Assembly (NCBI GenBank): GCA_029986255.1
Contig: DALTYD010000001.1
Span: 1 to 64,000 of the forward strand
Length of the DNA stretch: 64,000 nt
Reading direction: 5' to 3'
Origin: Methanocorpusculum sp.
GTDB lineage: Archaea; Halobacteriota; Methanomicrobia; Methanomicrobiales; Methanocorpusculaceae
Under the pieces are notes generated by a model, which saw nothing but the letters and a program-made list of their open reading frames with translations, was not told the origin of the DNA and made no database searches. This document shows positions 55,938 to 64,000 of this stretch, piece by piece; the first letter of the stretch is position 1; each line of letters starts with the position of its first letter. Both the position numbers and the translations under genes were made by a program.

Positions 55938-57585
55938 TGCAGTTATTATCGATGGATATGTAGATGAACCCGCTTGTCTTGGTGTTCCCCCATATATCTC
56001 ACCATATGTTAGAACGGTTGCTGGGGTATTTGCTGAGTACAGCATTACAACTGATTATATAACCATTGATCAGCTGCGGCGCGATCCAGTAAGACTCACT
56101 GCTCTTTCTGCCTACAAATATGTGGTAATGATTGCAGGAGTTGCAGTTCCTGGCAGGTATCTTGCGGGAACTCCTGCAACGCTAACAGAACTGCAACACA
56201 TAGGTTTTACGTTACGAGGGAAGACTGTGTCACTGCTTTGTGGACCAATAGGTTTTGGCTACTCCCCAGAAGGTGGAGTACGTGCTATCTCTCAGGTAAT
56301 TCCTGGCTGGTCGGCAATGTTGTTTGGTGATCCTGCTTCAGCGCTGGATTCATATCTTTCTGGTGGGGATATAGTTGGAGTATTTCGATATTCAGATTTT
56401 AATCGCTGGGCGGTACTAGGTGCAGAGATTATTCGGAAGCACCCATTTTTTCCTCGCGTGATGTGTGAGTTGGAGACTGCAAGGGGATGTTCTCGTGTCG
56501 TAACAGGTGGGTGCTCCTTCTGCACCGAGCCATTTTATGGATTTCCTCATTCTCGAAATGTTTTGGGAATTATGGAGGAAGTTTCTGCTCTCACCTCTGC
56601 GGGTGCGGTACACTTTCGGTTAGGGCGTCAACCGGATCTTCTTGCATTCGGGACAACGGGTTCTTCTGAATTTCCAAAACCGAATCCGGATGCTCTAAGG
56701 CAGCTATTTTCCAGCATCCACGACGCAGCTCCTTCTCTCCAAACCCTGCATATCGACAATGTAAACCCTGGTACTATTGCCAGGCATGAAGAGGCTTCTC
56801 GCGAGGCTTTATCTGTTATTATTGCTGGTCACACTGCTGGAGACATTGCTGCATTTGGTGTGGAGTCTGCTGATCCAGCTGTGGTTACAGCAAACAATTT
56901 GAAAGGAGATGCTGATGCTGTGTTCCGAGCCGTCGAGATAGTGAATGAAGTCGGTGCTGTGCGTCGGGCAGGTATTCCTGAACTTCTTCCCGGTCTCAAT
57001 TTTATTGTGGGTCTGGATGGTGAGACACCCGATACGTTTACTAAAAACAAACTTTTTTTACAACGTATTCTTGATGCCGGGTTGCTGGTTCGTCGTGTGA
57101 ATATTCGTCAGTTGATGCCCTTTGAAGGGACCCGTGCTTACACGCGTAACACACTTGGTCAACACGATCGTCTATTCCGCCAGTTCAAAGAACATGTGCG
57201 AGAGATGTTTGATGTTCCGATGCTGAAACGTGTTTTTCCTCTAGGGACCGTTCTACGTGATGTTATCATTGAGGTTTCTGGTGCTATGTCTTTTGGTAGG
57301 CAAATGGGAACGTATCCTCTTCTTTCTGGTATTCCTCTGCAATTACCTGTTGGAACAATACTCGATGTAGCTGTTATCTCCTATGGGAAACGTTCTGTTA
57401 CGACGTTACCTGTTCCAATTGAAATAAATCGGTTGAACTCAGCGGCCTTGAAATGGTTGCCGGGAATTTCTAAGCAATTAGTAGCCAAAGTTGCCGCTAG
57501 GAAACCATATGCAGATGTTGGGGCCTTTACCTCTGTTGTCTCCACTGAGGCGATAACTCCCATTCTTCCTCTCATGCGATTTTAA
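55927..57585 (+). CDS. B12-binding-type radical SAM protein (MJ_0865-like) with C-terminal HhH
   Basis: The 552-residue protein has an N-terminal cobalamin-binding-like region (GVPPYISPYVRTVAGVFAEY). A radical SAM core holds the cluster motif CSRVVTGGCSFC, spaced CxxxxxxxCxxC as in this archaeal subgroup. A C-terminal helix-hairpin-helix segment is LPGISKQLVAKVAARKPYAD. The substrate is unknown. A position in the operon after mptE suggests a coenzyme or tRNA role (inference). The ATG at 55927 is used; it overlaps mptE by 11 bases. Confidence 0.85.
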   Translation: MISDAVIIDGYVDEPACLGVPPYISPYVRTVAGVFAEYSITTDYITIDQLRRDPVRLTALSAYKYVVMIAGVAVPGRYLAGTPATLTELQHIGFTLRGKTVSLLCGPIGFGYSPEGGVRAISQVIPGWSAMLFGDPASALDSYLSGGDIVGVFRYSDFNRWAVLGAEIIRKHPFFPRVMCELETARGCSRVVTGGCSFCTEPFYGFPHSRNVLGIMEEVSALTSAGAVHFRLGRQPDLLAFGTTGSSEFPKPNPDALRQLFSSIHDAAPSLQTLHIDNVNPGTIARHEEASREALSVIIAGHTAGDIAAFGVESADPAVVTANNLKGDADAVFRAVEIVNEVGAVRRAGIPELLPGLNFIVGLDGETPDTFTKNKLFLQRILDAGLLVRRVNIRQLMPFEGTRAYTRNTLGQHDRLFRQFKEHVREMFDVPMLKRVFPLGTVLRDVIIEVSGAMSFGRQMGTYPLLSGIPLQLPVGTILDVAVISYGKRSVTTLPVPIEINRLNSAALKWLPGISKQLVAKVAARKPYADVGAFTSVVSTEAITPILPLMRF

Positions 57586-57903
57586 ATAGTTTTTTAGACA
57601 ATCCATCGCGCGATTTCAGGTAGAAAAAAATACTTTGATATATCCGATGATACTCTCTATGTCATTTTCTGCAACAAAAAATCGGAAGGAAAAGAGATCT
57701 TCAGTATTGGTCCCATAATATCTCTCCTCATCCATTCTTGAAAAAAGTGTGGCATTCAGTTCACTAATGAATGGATAATGCGAGTATCTCCCTATATATT
57801 ATCAAATATCTGCGGTTTAGAGATGTTGAGCGTATTTATCCTTATATTATCTTTCGATTTATACAAACTTACTTATATTTGTGTGAGTATAATTTTCAAA
57901 AGT
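57586..57903. other. Spacer with a minus-strand gene remnant
   Basis: On the minus strand an open frame from about 57795 to 57616 reads HYPFISELNATLFSRMDEER then NTEDLFSFRFFVAEN and IIGYIKVFF. The only ATG (57735) leaves 39 codons. The pattern faintly recalls an acetyltransferase N-terminus. It is probably a truncated gene. TTATACAAACTTA near 57858 may be the promoter of the PRC-barrel gene. Confidence 0.35.
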
Positions 57904-58176
57904 ATGATGAAGTGGCAGATTTCGGATCTTTTTGGAATGGATGTCTATTCTGATAAAGCAGTTTTCCTTGGAAGGGTTGAGGATGTTGTTCTGGATGTTA
58001 CTAACAAGAAAATAAGTGGTCTTGCATTGGTTGACGTGAATCAGAATGTACTTGATATCAAAAACTATCATGGTGTTGTCTTACCATATCGTATTGTCAG
58101 AGAGGTTGGAGACGTTGTCCTTGTCCGCCATATCTCGGGAATTTTTAAGTTGTCTGAGCCCATTTTTGGAGAATAG
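57904..58176 (+). CDS. PRC-barrel domain protein
   Basis: The roughly 90-residue protein starts MMKWQISDLFGMDVYSDKAV. It contains GRVEDVVLDVTNKKISGLAL and LPYRIVREVGDVVLVRH, the PRC-barrel pattern. Small archaeal PRC-barrel proteins are involved in RNA binding or cell division; recent work links some (CdpB-type) to FtsZ-based division, but this one cannot be assigned. The upstream in-frame extension is hydrophobic and AT-rich and is not used. It overlaps no gene and precedes thg1 by 13 bases. Confidence 0.85.
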   Translation: MMKWQISDLFGMDVYSDKAVFLGRVEDVVLDVTNKKISGLALVDVNQNVLDIKNYHGVVLPYRIVREVGDVVLVRHISGIFKLSEPIFGE

Positions 58177-58189
58177 TCTGATCTTATTC

Positions 58190-58936
58190 ATGAGAGAACG
58201 TGAAATTTTTTCTGGTATTATTACTACGGTTCCGTTTGTTTTGCGATTGGATGGGAGATCTTTTCATCGCTTTTCTCGAGAGGGAGGGTATGACAAACCT
58301 TATGATACGGCATTTTCCAGATGTATGATTAAAACTGTACAGGCACTATTTGAGGACAGTGGCCTTTCTCCCTCATTTGCTTATACTTTTTCTGATGAGA
58401 TCAGTCTTTATATCACTTCTCCAATTTTTGACTGTCGGATTGAAAAGCTTGTTTCGATTGCAGCTGGTCTTGCATCATCTGCATTTTCGTTGTTTTCAGG
58501 TGCCCAACGTCCACTTTCATTTGATTGTCGGGTTGTTCCAATTGATAAGAATCAACTTGTGACATATCTTGCTTGGAGACAGGCTGAGGCATGGCGGAAT
58601 CATATTAATGGCTATGCTCATAAGTTGCTAAGGGATATGGGACTGTCAACGACTGATGCTCAGCGGATATTGAACGGAATGAAATCCGCTGAATTGCATG
58701 AACTCGCTTTTTCCTTAGGGGTGAATCTTGCTGATACCCCCACCTGGCAAAGACGCGGGATAGCGATGTATCGGTCGATTGCAGTGAAAGATGGTTATAA
58801 TCCCGTGTCTCTAGAGATGGTGCATGTGTCTCGTCGTGTATCAGTGATCGATAAGGAACTTCCTCTTTTTAAAACTCCTTATGGTGCATTGTGGCTTGCA
58901 GAACGTCTTTCCCTTTCTCCTAGTTTCGATGAGTGA
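58190..58936 (+). CDS. tRNA(His) guanylyltransferase (Thg1 family)
   Basis: The 248-residue enzyme adds G-1 to tRNA-His or repairs tRNA 5' ends by 3'-5' polymerisation. Catalytic motifs are VLRLDGRSFHRFSREGG and YTFSDEISLY (the SDE carboxylates). WRQAEAWRNHINGYAHKLL corresponds to the conserved HINNLYN-like helix, here HINGYAH. The start MREREIFSGI at 58190 is chosen; the longer open frame overlaps the PRC-barrel gene. The length is normal for archaeal Thg1. Confidence 0.93.
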   Translation: MREREIFSGIITTVPFVLRLDGRSFHRFSREGGYDKPYDTAFSRCMIKTVQALFEDSGLSPSFAYTFSDEISLYITSPIFDCRIEKLVSIAAGLASSAFSLFSGAQRPLSFDCRVVPIDKNQLVTYLAWRQAEAWRNHINGYAHKLLRDMGLSTTDAQRILNGMKSAELHELAFSLGVNLADTPTWQRRGIAMYRSIAVKDGYNPVSLEMVHVSRRVSVIDKELPLFKTPYGALWLAERLSLSPSFDE

Positions 58937-58981
58937 TATTCATGTTTTATTGTTTTTATGAAGGGTAATAATTTAAGTACA

Positions 58982-59809
58982 ATGCCAATTGAATTTACAA
59001 AAATTCATGAAAATGGAAATGATTTTATTCTTATTGATGAGATGATGAATGTTATTATTCCAGGATATGAAGGAGAAGTTTGCAGTGAGTTACTGTGTTC
59101 GACGGTTTGGTATCGATGGAGACGGTGTTCTGTTTATCTTACCCTCCAAGATTGCCTATGTGCAAATGCGCTTATTCCAACCAAATGTTTGCGATGAGAA
59201 AATGTGCAACAATGGAGTATTCTGTCTAGCCAAGTATGCATTTGACAACAATTATATGTAAAGAAAAAGTTATTTTCGGTGGAAACCATTGCAGGCATTT
59301 TGTCAGTTCGTGTCAGGTATGATAATTCTGGTGATTTTTATGTTACGATTGATATGGGTGTTCCTGCATGTGATGCAACGATACTTTCTGCAGTAGATTT
59401 TTGTGGTCTTTCTGCAAAAATGACAGGCATGACGATATATTCAGTTAACATAGGAGTTTCGCATGCGGTTATTTTTTTAGAGGATATTGAGGATATTGAT
59501 CTTGATGCTGTTGTTTTGGATATTCGTCATAATACCCAATTTCCGATGGGAATACATGTAACCTTTACGCAGGTGATTAGCCCATCTACAATTTCCATCC
59601 GAACATTTGTACATGGGATTGAAGAAGAAATGCTTTCGTGTGGTAATGGATATATGGAAGCTGTCCTGATTGCTATAAAATTTGGTAAGGTATTGGGTGA
59701 TGAGGTAGATGTTGAAACGATTGGAGGTTCACTTGATATCTCTATTGGTGAGCGTGCAACGATAATGGGATCTGCTGAAACGGTGTTTACTGGTGAAATT
59801 CCTCTCTAA
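58982..59809 (+). pseudogene. dapF: Diaminopimelate epimerase (DapF), frameshifted
   Basis: Three collinear frames make one DapF of about 275 residues. Frame 1 gives MPIEFTKIHENGNDFILIDE. After a shift near 59065, frame 2 gives KFAVSYCVRRFGIDGDGVLF through NNGVFCLAKYAFDNNY and a TAA. After a second shift near 59262, frame 3 gives VETIAGILSVRVRYDNSGD to the end. Active-site motifs are also eroded: the first CGNG is CNNG, the FNADGSE block is FQPNVCDE, and GNPH is VSHA. Loss of both frame and catalytic residues points to real decay rather than sequencing error. The enzyme makes meso-DAP for lysine. Confidence 0.88.
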
Positions 59810-60280
59810 TTTTTTCAATAAGGGCATAGGTTGAGATCGATGATGGGAAGTGATTACGCTATTCCTGTACATATTTTCATCACCATTTAGATGTCTGGTC
59901 AGTCATATTCTAATCCCGGAAAAAAAAGATTAGTACACATCTTTTTTATTCCTTTTCTTATATCTCTTCCAGTTTTTTTTCTGTGTTTTCTTCCATACTT
60001 TCCAGTTCTCCTATTATCTACTATCGATAACTACAAGTGTCATGTCTCTTTTACATGAAAGATATTTGAACACATCTGATGTATATTCTATCTTTTAGAC
60101 ATTCATGGTGTGTGATTTTTTTTCAGAAAATTGATTTGTTTATTTATTCTTGGAAGAATTGTCGCTATCTCGAGACTCGATCTCTAAGATTTTATCGTGT
60201 CTCCTCTCAATCTATTTTCTATCTATCGTAATGCATGTTTTTATGGGATGTTTTATATCGATGACATCCCTTTAAATTTC
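59810..60280. other. AT-rich convergent spacer
   Basis: Lies between the dapF pseudogene and the glycosyltransferase 3' end. No coding tract or RNA was recognised. Confidence 0.45.
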
Positions 60281-61300
60281 TTAGTTCTTAAAAATTTCTT
60301 CTATCTCTTTTTCAATTTCGTTGAGTTTTTTATGAATCATGCGCAGTTCTTGCATTTGTTCTCGCTGAATATTGTGGATAACCTTACTGATGGTTCCCAT
60401 CATAATGGCGAAGGTTCCTGTAATGAGGAGAAGTGAAGTGAGAATTCCAATGATGAGAGGCTTTGTCCCCGTTATCCACCACTCACTAAGTACGTAGAAT
60501 TCAAGGCAAAAACATGCTATACTTATCAGAATGCCAATATTTCTGAAATAACAGAGTGGATTGTTTATTTTGCTATATTTGTTGATTGTTCGGATTATTT
60601 TGTATCCGTCGAGAATTGGATGCAATTTCGTAGGTGATCCTTGACGTTTCTTATAGTAAGTTGGGACAATTTCAAATCGAAGACCGTAGTGGATGACCGC
60701 GGCGCAGATCTCTGTTTCAATTCCGAATCCTTTTTCTGTGAGGTTCATTAGTCGAATGGAATCTAAAGTGAATGCACGATAGCCTGAGAGGATATCATCC
60801 ATGTATACACCATGTGCCCATTTGAATAGTATGTTCATGAGATAGTTGCCCCAGAGATTGAGGTGAGTTAAAGCACCGCGTTCGTATTGTTCGAGTCTAT
60901 TCCCAATGACATGATCTGCGCGATCTTGTATGAGCGGTTCAATCATGGAGTCGGCATACTCTGGAGGGTTGGTACCGTCTCCATCAAGCATCAGAATGTA
61001 TGGCGTTGTGATTTTTTCAAATGCCTCAATTAGTGCAGCTCCTTTTCCCTTTCCCTCTTGTTTTATAACTTTTGCGCCGAGTTTTTCTGCTATTTTTGGT
61101 GTTCCATCTGTGCTGTGTCCATCCACAACAAGTATTTGATGATATCCATTTGCTTGTAGTCCCTTGATAATATATCCAATTGTTGCCTTTTCATTGAGTG
61201 TCGGTATCAATACACAAACATTGTCTTTGGATACTCTATTCTCAGTTTTTTCGTTGATGTTCTTTTTAATTATCTTTGTCGCTCTGTTTGCATTGTTCAT
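60281..61300 (-). CDS. AglJ-like S-layer glycoprotein N-glycosyltransferase (GT2)
   Basis: The 339-residue protein has a GT-A domain (about residues 28-240). VCVLIPTLNEKATIGYIIKG leads, VVDGHSTDGTPKIAEKLGAK follows, and LMLDGDGTNPPEYADSM carries the metal-binding DxD. The acceptor region is KWAHGVYMDDILSGYRAFTL. Two C-terminal membrane helices (ISIACFCLEFYVLSEW and IIGILTSLLLITGTFAIMMG) and a charged helix end the protein. The AglJ group adds the first sugar to dolichol phosphate in archaeal N-glycosylation. It is monocistronic and divergent from nothing nearby. Confidence 0.85.
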   Translation of the reverse strand: MNNANRATKIIKKNINEKTENRVSKDNVCVLIPTLNEKATIGYIIKGLQANGYHQILVVDGHSTDGTPKIAEKLGAKVIKQEGKGKGAALIEAFEKITTPYILMLDGDGTNPPEYADSMIEPLIQDRADHVIGNRLEQYERGALTHLNLWGNYLMNILFKWAHGVYMDDILSGYRAFTLDSIRLMNLTEKGFGIETEICAAVIHYGLRFEIVPTYYKKRQGSPTKLHPILDGYKIIRTINKYSKINNPLCYFRNIGILISIACFCLEFYVLSEWWITGTKPLIIGILTSLLLITGTFAIMMGTISKVIHNIQREQMQELRMIHKKLNEIEKEIEEIFKN

Positions 61301-61305
61301 AATTC

Positions 61306-61430
61306 TATTTATTGACTATTTCTGATTGTTCCCGTGTGACTTCAAGTTCATAATTCTCTTTGTCACGATGTGCTCGTTCTGAGCAATCTTCCTTGAAGTA
61401 GTAAAGTCCATTAATTTTTTTCTATATCAC
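61306..61430 (-). pseudogene. Short gene remnant between aglJ-like gene and argG
   Basis: The minus strand reads ADNSDIEKN, then, after a frame change in an A-run, GLYYFKEDCSERAHRDKENY ELEVTREQSEIVNK and a TAG. It has no start codon in frame. It looks like the 3' end of a lost gene, of unknown family. Confidence 0.3.
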
Positions 61431-61492
61431 TATTATCTGCGTTTTTTGTAGATATATGGACTTTATTTGTAACATAATCTTGCAAAAAAAGA

Positions 61493-62701
61493 TTATTTGT
61501 TCTTGGCTTTCCAAATCATTCTTCCCTGCATGCCGAAGTATTTGGAAAATCCAATCGCATCTCGCTGATCGAAGGTTGTTGTATCAAATGAGACCATGTC
61601 CTGTGAATAGATTGCATTTGGTGATTTCCGTCCGAGAATGTGCATACCTCCTTTAAAAAGCTGAATATCGACTGTTCCTGTAACACGCTTCTGTGTCTCA
61701 TCAATGAATCCATTTAGATCATGATAAAGTGGTTCGTGCACGAGACCCATATATGCAAGCTCAGCCCACTGTTCGTCAACAATATGTTTAAACTTTAACT
61801 CAAAGCGTGATAGTACAAGTTTCTCAAGATCTGCATGTGCTGCGATTAGTACTGTTGCTGCTGGGTGTTCGTAGTTTTCACGGACTTTGAGTCCGAGGAT
61901 TCGATCCTCAATCATGTCGTTCCTACCAACACCGTTTTTACCTGCAATTGTGTTTAACGTCGTGATTAAATCGACACCACTCATTTTTTTTCCGTTGAGT
62001 TCTACGGGGATCCCCTGTTCAAAGGTAATGGAAATGATTTCTGGATTGTCAGGTGCTGTCTCTGGTGAGGTGGTCCAACGATAAATCTCTTCTGGTGGGT
62101 GATAGTCTGTCTCTTCCAGCCTACCTCCTTCTATACTGCGAGACCAAATATTTTCATCCACGCTCCATGGTGTGGATTTCTTGATTGGAATTGGTATTCC
62201 ATGCTGTTCTGCGTAGTTTATCTCCCAATCCCGTGTTAGGTTATGTTCGCGCATCGGTGCAATGATATCAAAGTTATGCATTTGAAAGATGAGTTCAAAG
62301 CGGAATTGGTCATTTCCTTTTCCGGTACATCCATGGGCAATAGCATTTGCTTTTTCCTGCTTTGCAATCTTTACGATCTCTTCTGCAATCAGTGGACGTG
62401 CAAGAGCCGTTCCCATTGGATAACCTTCATAGAGAGCATTTGCTTTGATTGCAGGGAACACGTGTTGTTGAACAAATGTATCCTTTACATCAATAGTGTA
62501 GTGTTTGTCAGCGATGAGTTTTCCTTTTTCCTCCGCCATTTTAACTTCGGCTGCAGACTGTCCTACATCTACAGCAACTGTTATTACACGGTTATAGCCG
62601 TACATGTTCTTGAGGATCGGCACACAGACGGAGGTATCAAGTCCTCCGGAAAAGGCGAGAACAACAGTTCTCTTTCCTCTGGTTGATGATGTATCTGTCA
62701 T
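61493..62701 (-). CDS. argG: Argininosuccinate synthase
   Basis: The 402-residue enzyme condenses citrulline and aspartate. The ATP-binding P-loop is [36 protein letters not shown] and [20 protein letters not shown] are the citrulline and aspartate binding blocks. It is complete and single in this window, with an upstream spacer of about 780 bases. Confidence 0.97.
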   Translation of the reverse strand: MTDTSSTRGKRTVVLAFSGGLDTSVCVPILKNMYGYNRVITVAVDVGQSAAEVKMAEEKGKLIADKHYTIDVKDTFVQQHVFPAIKANALYEGYPMGTALARPLIAEEIVKIAKQEKANAIAHGCTGKGNDQFRFELIFQMHNFDIIAPMREHNLTRDWEINYAEQHGIPIPIKKSTPWSVDENIWSRSIEGGRLEETDYHPPEEIYRWTTSPETAPDNPEIISITFEQGIPVELNGKKMSGVDLITTLNTIAGKNGVGRNDMIEDRILGLKVRENYEHPAATVLIAAHADLEKLVLSRFELKFKHIVDEQWAELAYMGLVHEPLYHDLNGFIDETQKRVTGTVDIQLFKGGMHILGRKSPNAIYSQDMVSFDTTTFDQRDAIGFSKYFGMQGRMIWKAKNK

Positions 62702-63483
62702 TGATGTACTATTCCACTTTTGGGAATGTGTGGGTTATATTTTGTGTTTAGTATATTCAATGTGTCTCACGTGCACATTGTATCTAGGTGATATTTGTAT
62801 CTAACACATAAAACATCTTCTATGCATCATAATTCTTCTCATTTATGGTTTTGTCTCATAGGATGTGAGCGCACGTGTGAGCCCTCTTGTTCTTAGTCCA
62901 TGCTCTTCTTGTATTGATCCTTCTGCTTTCTTTTCCCATGTGATTCAAGCCGTTTAATTCATGTGCACATATATTACTTTGATTGGTCGATTTCATCAGT
63001 TTGCTATGTCATCGAATTAATCGGGGGGAGAATACTGAATTTATGTCTCACTGTAATCTGGATGGATGTTTGCTTATCTACAAACATGATTGAAATAATC
63101 TCTGAATGGAATTTCTTTGTTTTTGATTATATAGTTTATTGTATAGTTGAATATTTTTACTAATATTTAGGTGAATACATGTTCTCTGGAATGCAAATAG
63201 TATGTTTTGTTATTTATATTAATATCCATTTTTCATTGTTTTTATAACTACTTTGATATATTTATCTCTTTAAGTCAGAATTTATTCCAGATATATAGAC
63301 ACTCTTTTTGTTTTCATATTTTTCCTACTTTTTATCATGTGAGCTCTTTTAGCATTAGTTTCTCCATCTTTAATTTTTGAAGATTTCTGGAGGTAATGCT
63401 GTCCCCATATTGTTGCACAATTATCATATTTTTTGTATATATTATTCCATAATTTTTATATTTCTCTCATAATATTTAAAAAA
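62702..63483. other. AT-rich spacer before the edge MBL gene
   Basis: No gene can be supported in this 780-base stretch. Frames here lack starts, coding composition or family motifs. Confidence 0.45.
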
Positions 63484-64000
63484 CTATTTATTTTTTGTTG
63501 AAAAATCCCAGGTTTGCATATCTCGTGCCCCGTGTTGATAGCTCCACTGAATTTTGTGGCTCATGTGTACGCACCAGAACTCTTTTGGTGTAAGCTGTTT
63601 TGCTAGCTGTTCTGCTTCTTGAATGTTCATGTGTTTAGAGATGTGTATCTCCGGTGGAAAGATGCCATCCAGTAGGAGAAGGTCTGCCCCTCTCATTGTC
63701 TCTTGCGTTTTATGAGGTAATTGATTAGTGGTATCACCGGAGTACACAAATACTACTCCATTCACTTCAATCCGGACGCCATAGGTTGGAGTGTCATGTG
63801 TCACTGGAAAGAGAGTTACTAACATTCCTCGAATATCTTGTGCTTCATAAGGGGTCATTATCATTTCGTGATGGTGCATAAATGAAAAAATACTCCCACA
63901 GTAGCTCAGAACTTCTGCGGTACCATAGACTTGAATCGGTTCTCGTTGTACTCGATAGAAGTCGCCGAATCCCATAAAGTGATCATAGTGGCCATGTGTC
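63484..64000 (-). CDS. Metallo-beta-lactamase fold hydrolase, C-terminal part (cut by window edge)
   Basis: The minus-strand frame is open to the right edge. It begins within the zinc motif THGHYDHFMGFGDFYRVQ, and later zinc ligands are in VTLFPVTHDTPTYGVRI and VFVYSGDTTNQLP, with a terminal LWCVHMSHK-like FWCVHMSHK. It resembles PhnP/RNase Z-like small MBL phosphodiesterases. About 171 C-terminal codons are visible; the start lies outside the window. Confidence 0.85.
   Translation of the reverse strand, partial: THGHYDHFMGFGDFYRVQREPIQVYGTAEVLSYCGSIFSFMHHHEMIMTPYEAQDIRGMLVTLFPVTHDTPTYGVRIEVNGVVFVYSGDTTNQLPHKTQETMRGADLLLLDGIFPPEIHISKHMNIQEAEQLAKQLTPKEFWCVHMSHKIQWSYQHGARDMQTWDFSTKNK

Noticed and set aside
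1..64000. CRISPR array, rRNA genes, 7S RNA or replication origin
   Set aside because: No regularly spaced repeats, rRNA signatures, SRP RNA core or origin-type repeat cluster were recognised by reading the sequence.

Overview
The window is a chromosomal segment of a methanogenic archaeon, most likely a euryarchaeon of the Methanomicrobiales type. The main markers are methanogenesis marker protein 12, O-phosphoseryl-tRNA synthetase (SepRS), the methanopterin-pathway enzyme MptE, and archaeal ribosomal proteins L7Ae, S28e, L24e, S19e, L39e, L31e and LX. Archaeal prefoldin, proteasome beta, aCPSF1 and a four-subunit pyruvate:ferredoxin oxidoreductase agree with this. Assignment below order level is inference. 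Spacers are long and very AT-rich, and several hold recognisable broken genes (trkA and dapF are the clearest), so the genome looks as if it is losing genes.

Layout: 1-2.3 kb holds the N-terminal 770 or so codons of a large DUF4011-type helicase (minus strand, cut by the window edge) beside a decayed gene. Next are a Taw1-SepRS operon (tRNA modification and Cys-tRNA precursor synthesis), a sodium:solute symporter, and prf1-argS. At 11.6-12.8 kb is the minus-strand operon rpl7ae-rps28e-rpl24e-ndk. At 13.5-15.8 kb a CetZ/FtsZ-like tubulin is translationally coupled to a secreted, membrane-anchored helical protein. A broken trkA, RNase HII, a site-2 protease, an EamA transporter, and purN with an RNase P subunit follow.

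At 21.3-28.7 kb is an information-processing block: a CRM-domain protein, rps19e, a PDCD5 homologue, a PP-loop ATPase, rpl39e, rpl31e, eif6, rplX, pfdA, then ftsY and srp54. At 29.5-41 kb are an 8-oxoguanine glycosylase with a small membrane protein, an HVO_0476-type zinc-finger protein, DUF371, bacterial-type exonuclease VII (xseA/xseB), a CNNM/CBS membrane protein, psmB-aCPSF1 and a polysaccharide flippase. At 41.5-50.6 kb are a ComEC-like metallo-beta-lactamase protein with DUF3006, a membrane-anchored unknown, porCDAB, marker 12, an unknown two-gene cassette and S-adenosylhomocysteine hydrolase.

At 51.6-60 kb are a bacterial-type ThrRS without a TGS domain, two identical tRNA-Lys(CUU) genes, and an RCK-DHH phosphoesterase fusion with mptE and a B12-binding-type radical SAM gene. 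A PRC-barrel protein, Thg1 and a frameshifted dapF follow. The right end has an AglJ-like glycosyltransferase, argG and a truncated metallo-beta-lactamase gene.

The items most worth following up are the CetZ plus membrane-partner operon, the unknown pair at 48.7-49.4 kb, the gene-decay pattern, the edge helicase, the bacterial-type thrS and xseAB, and a box C'/D'-like element in the rpl7ae leader.
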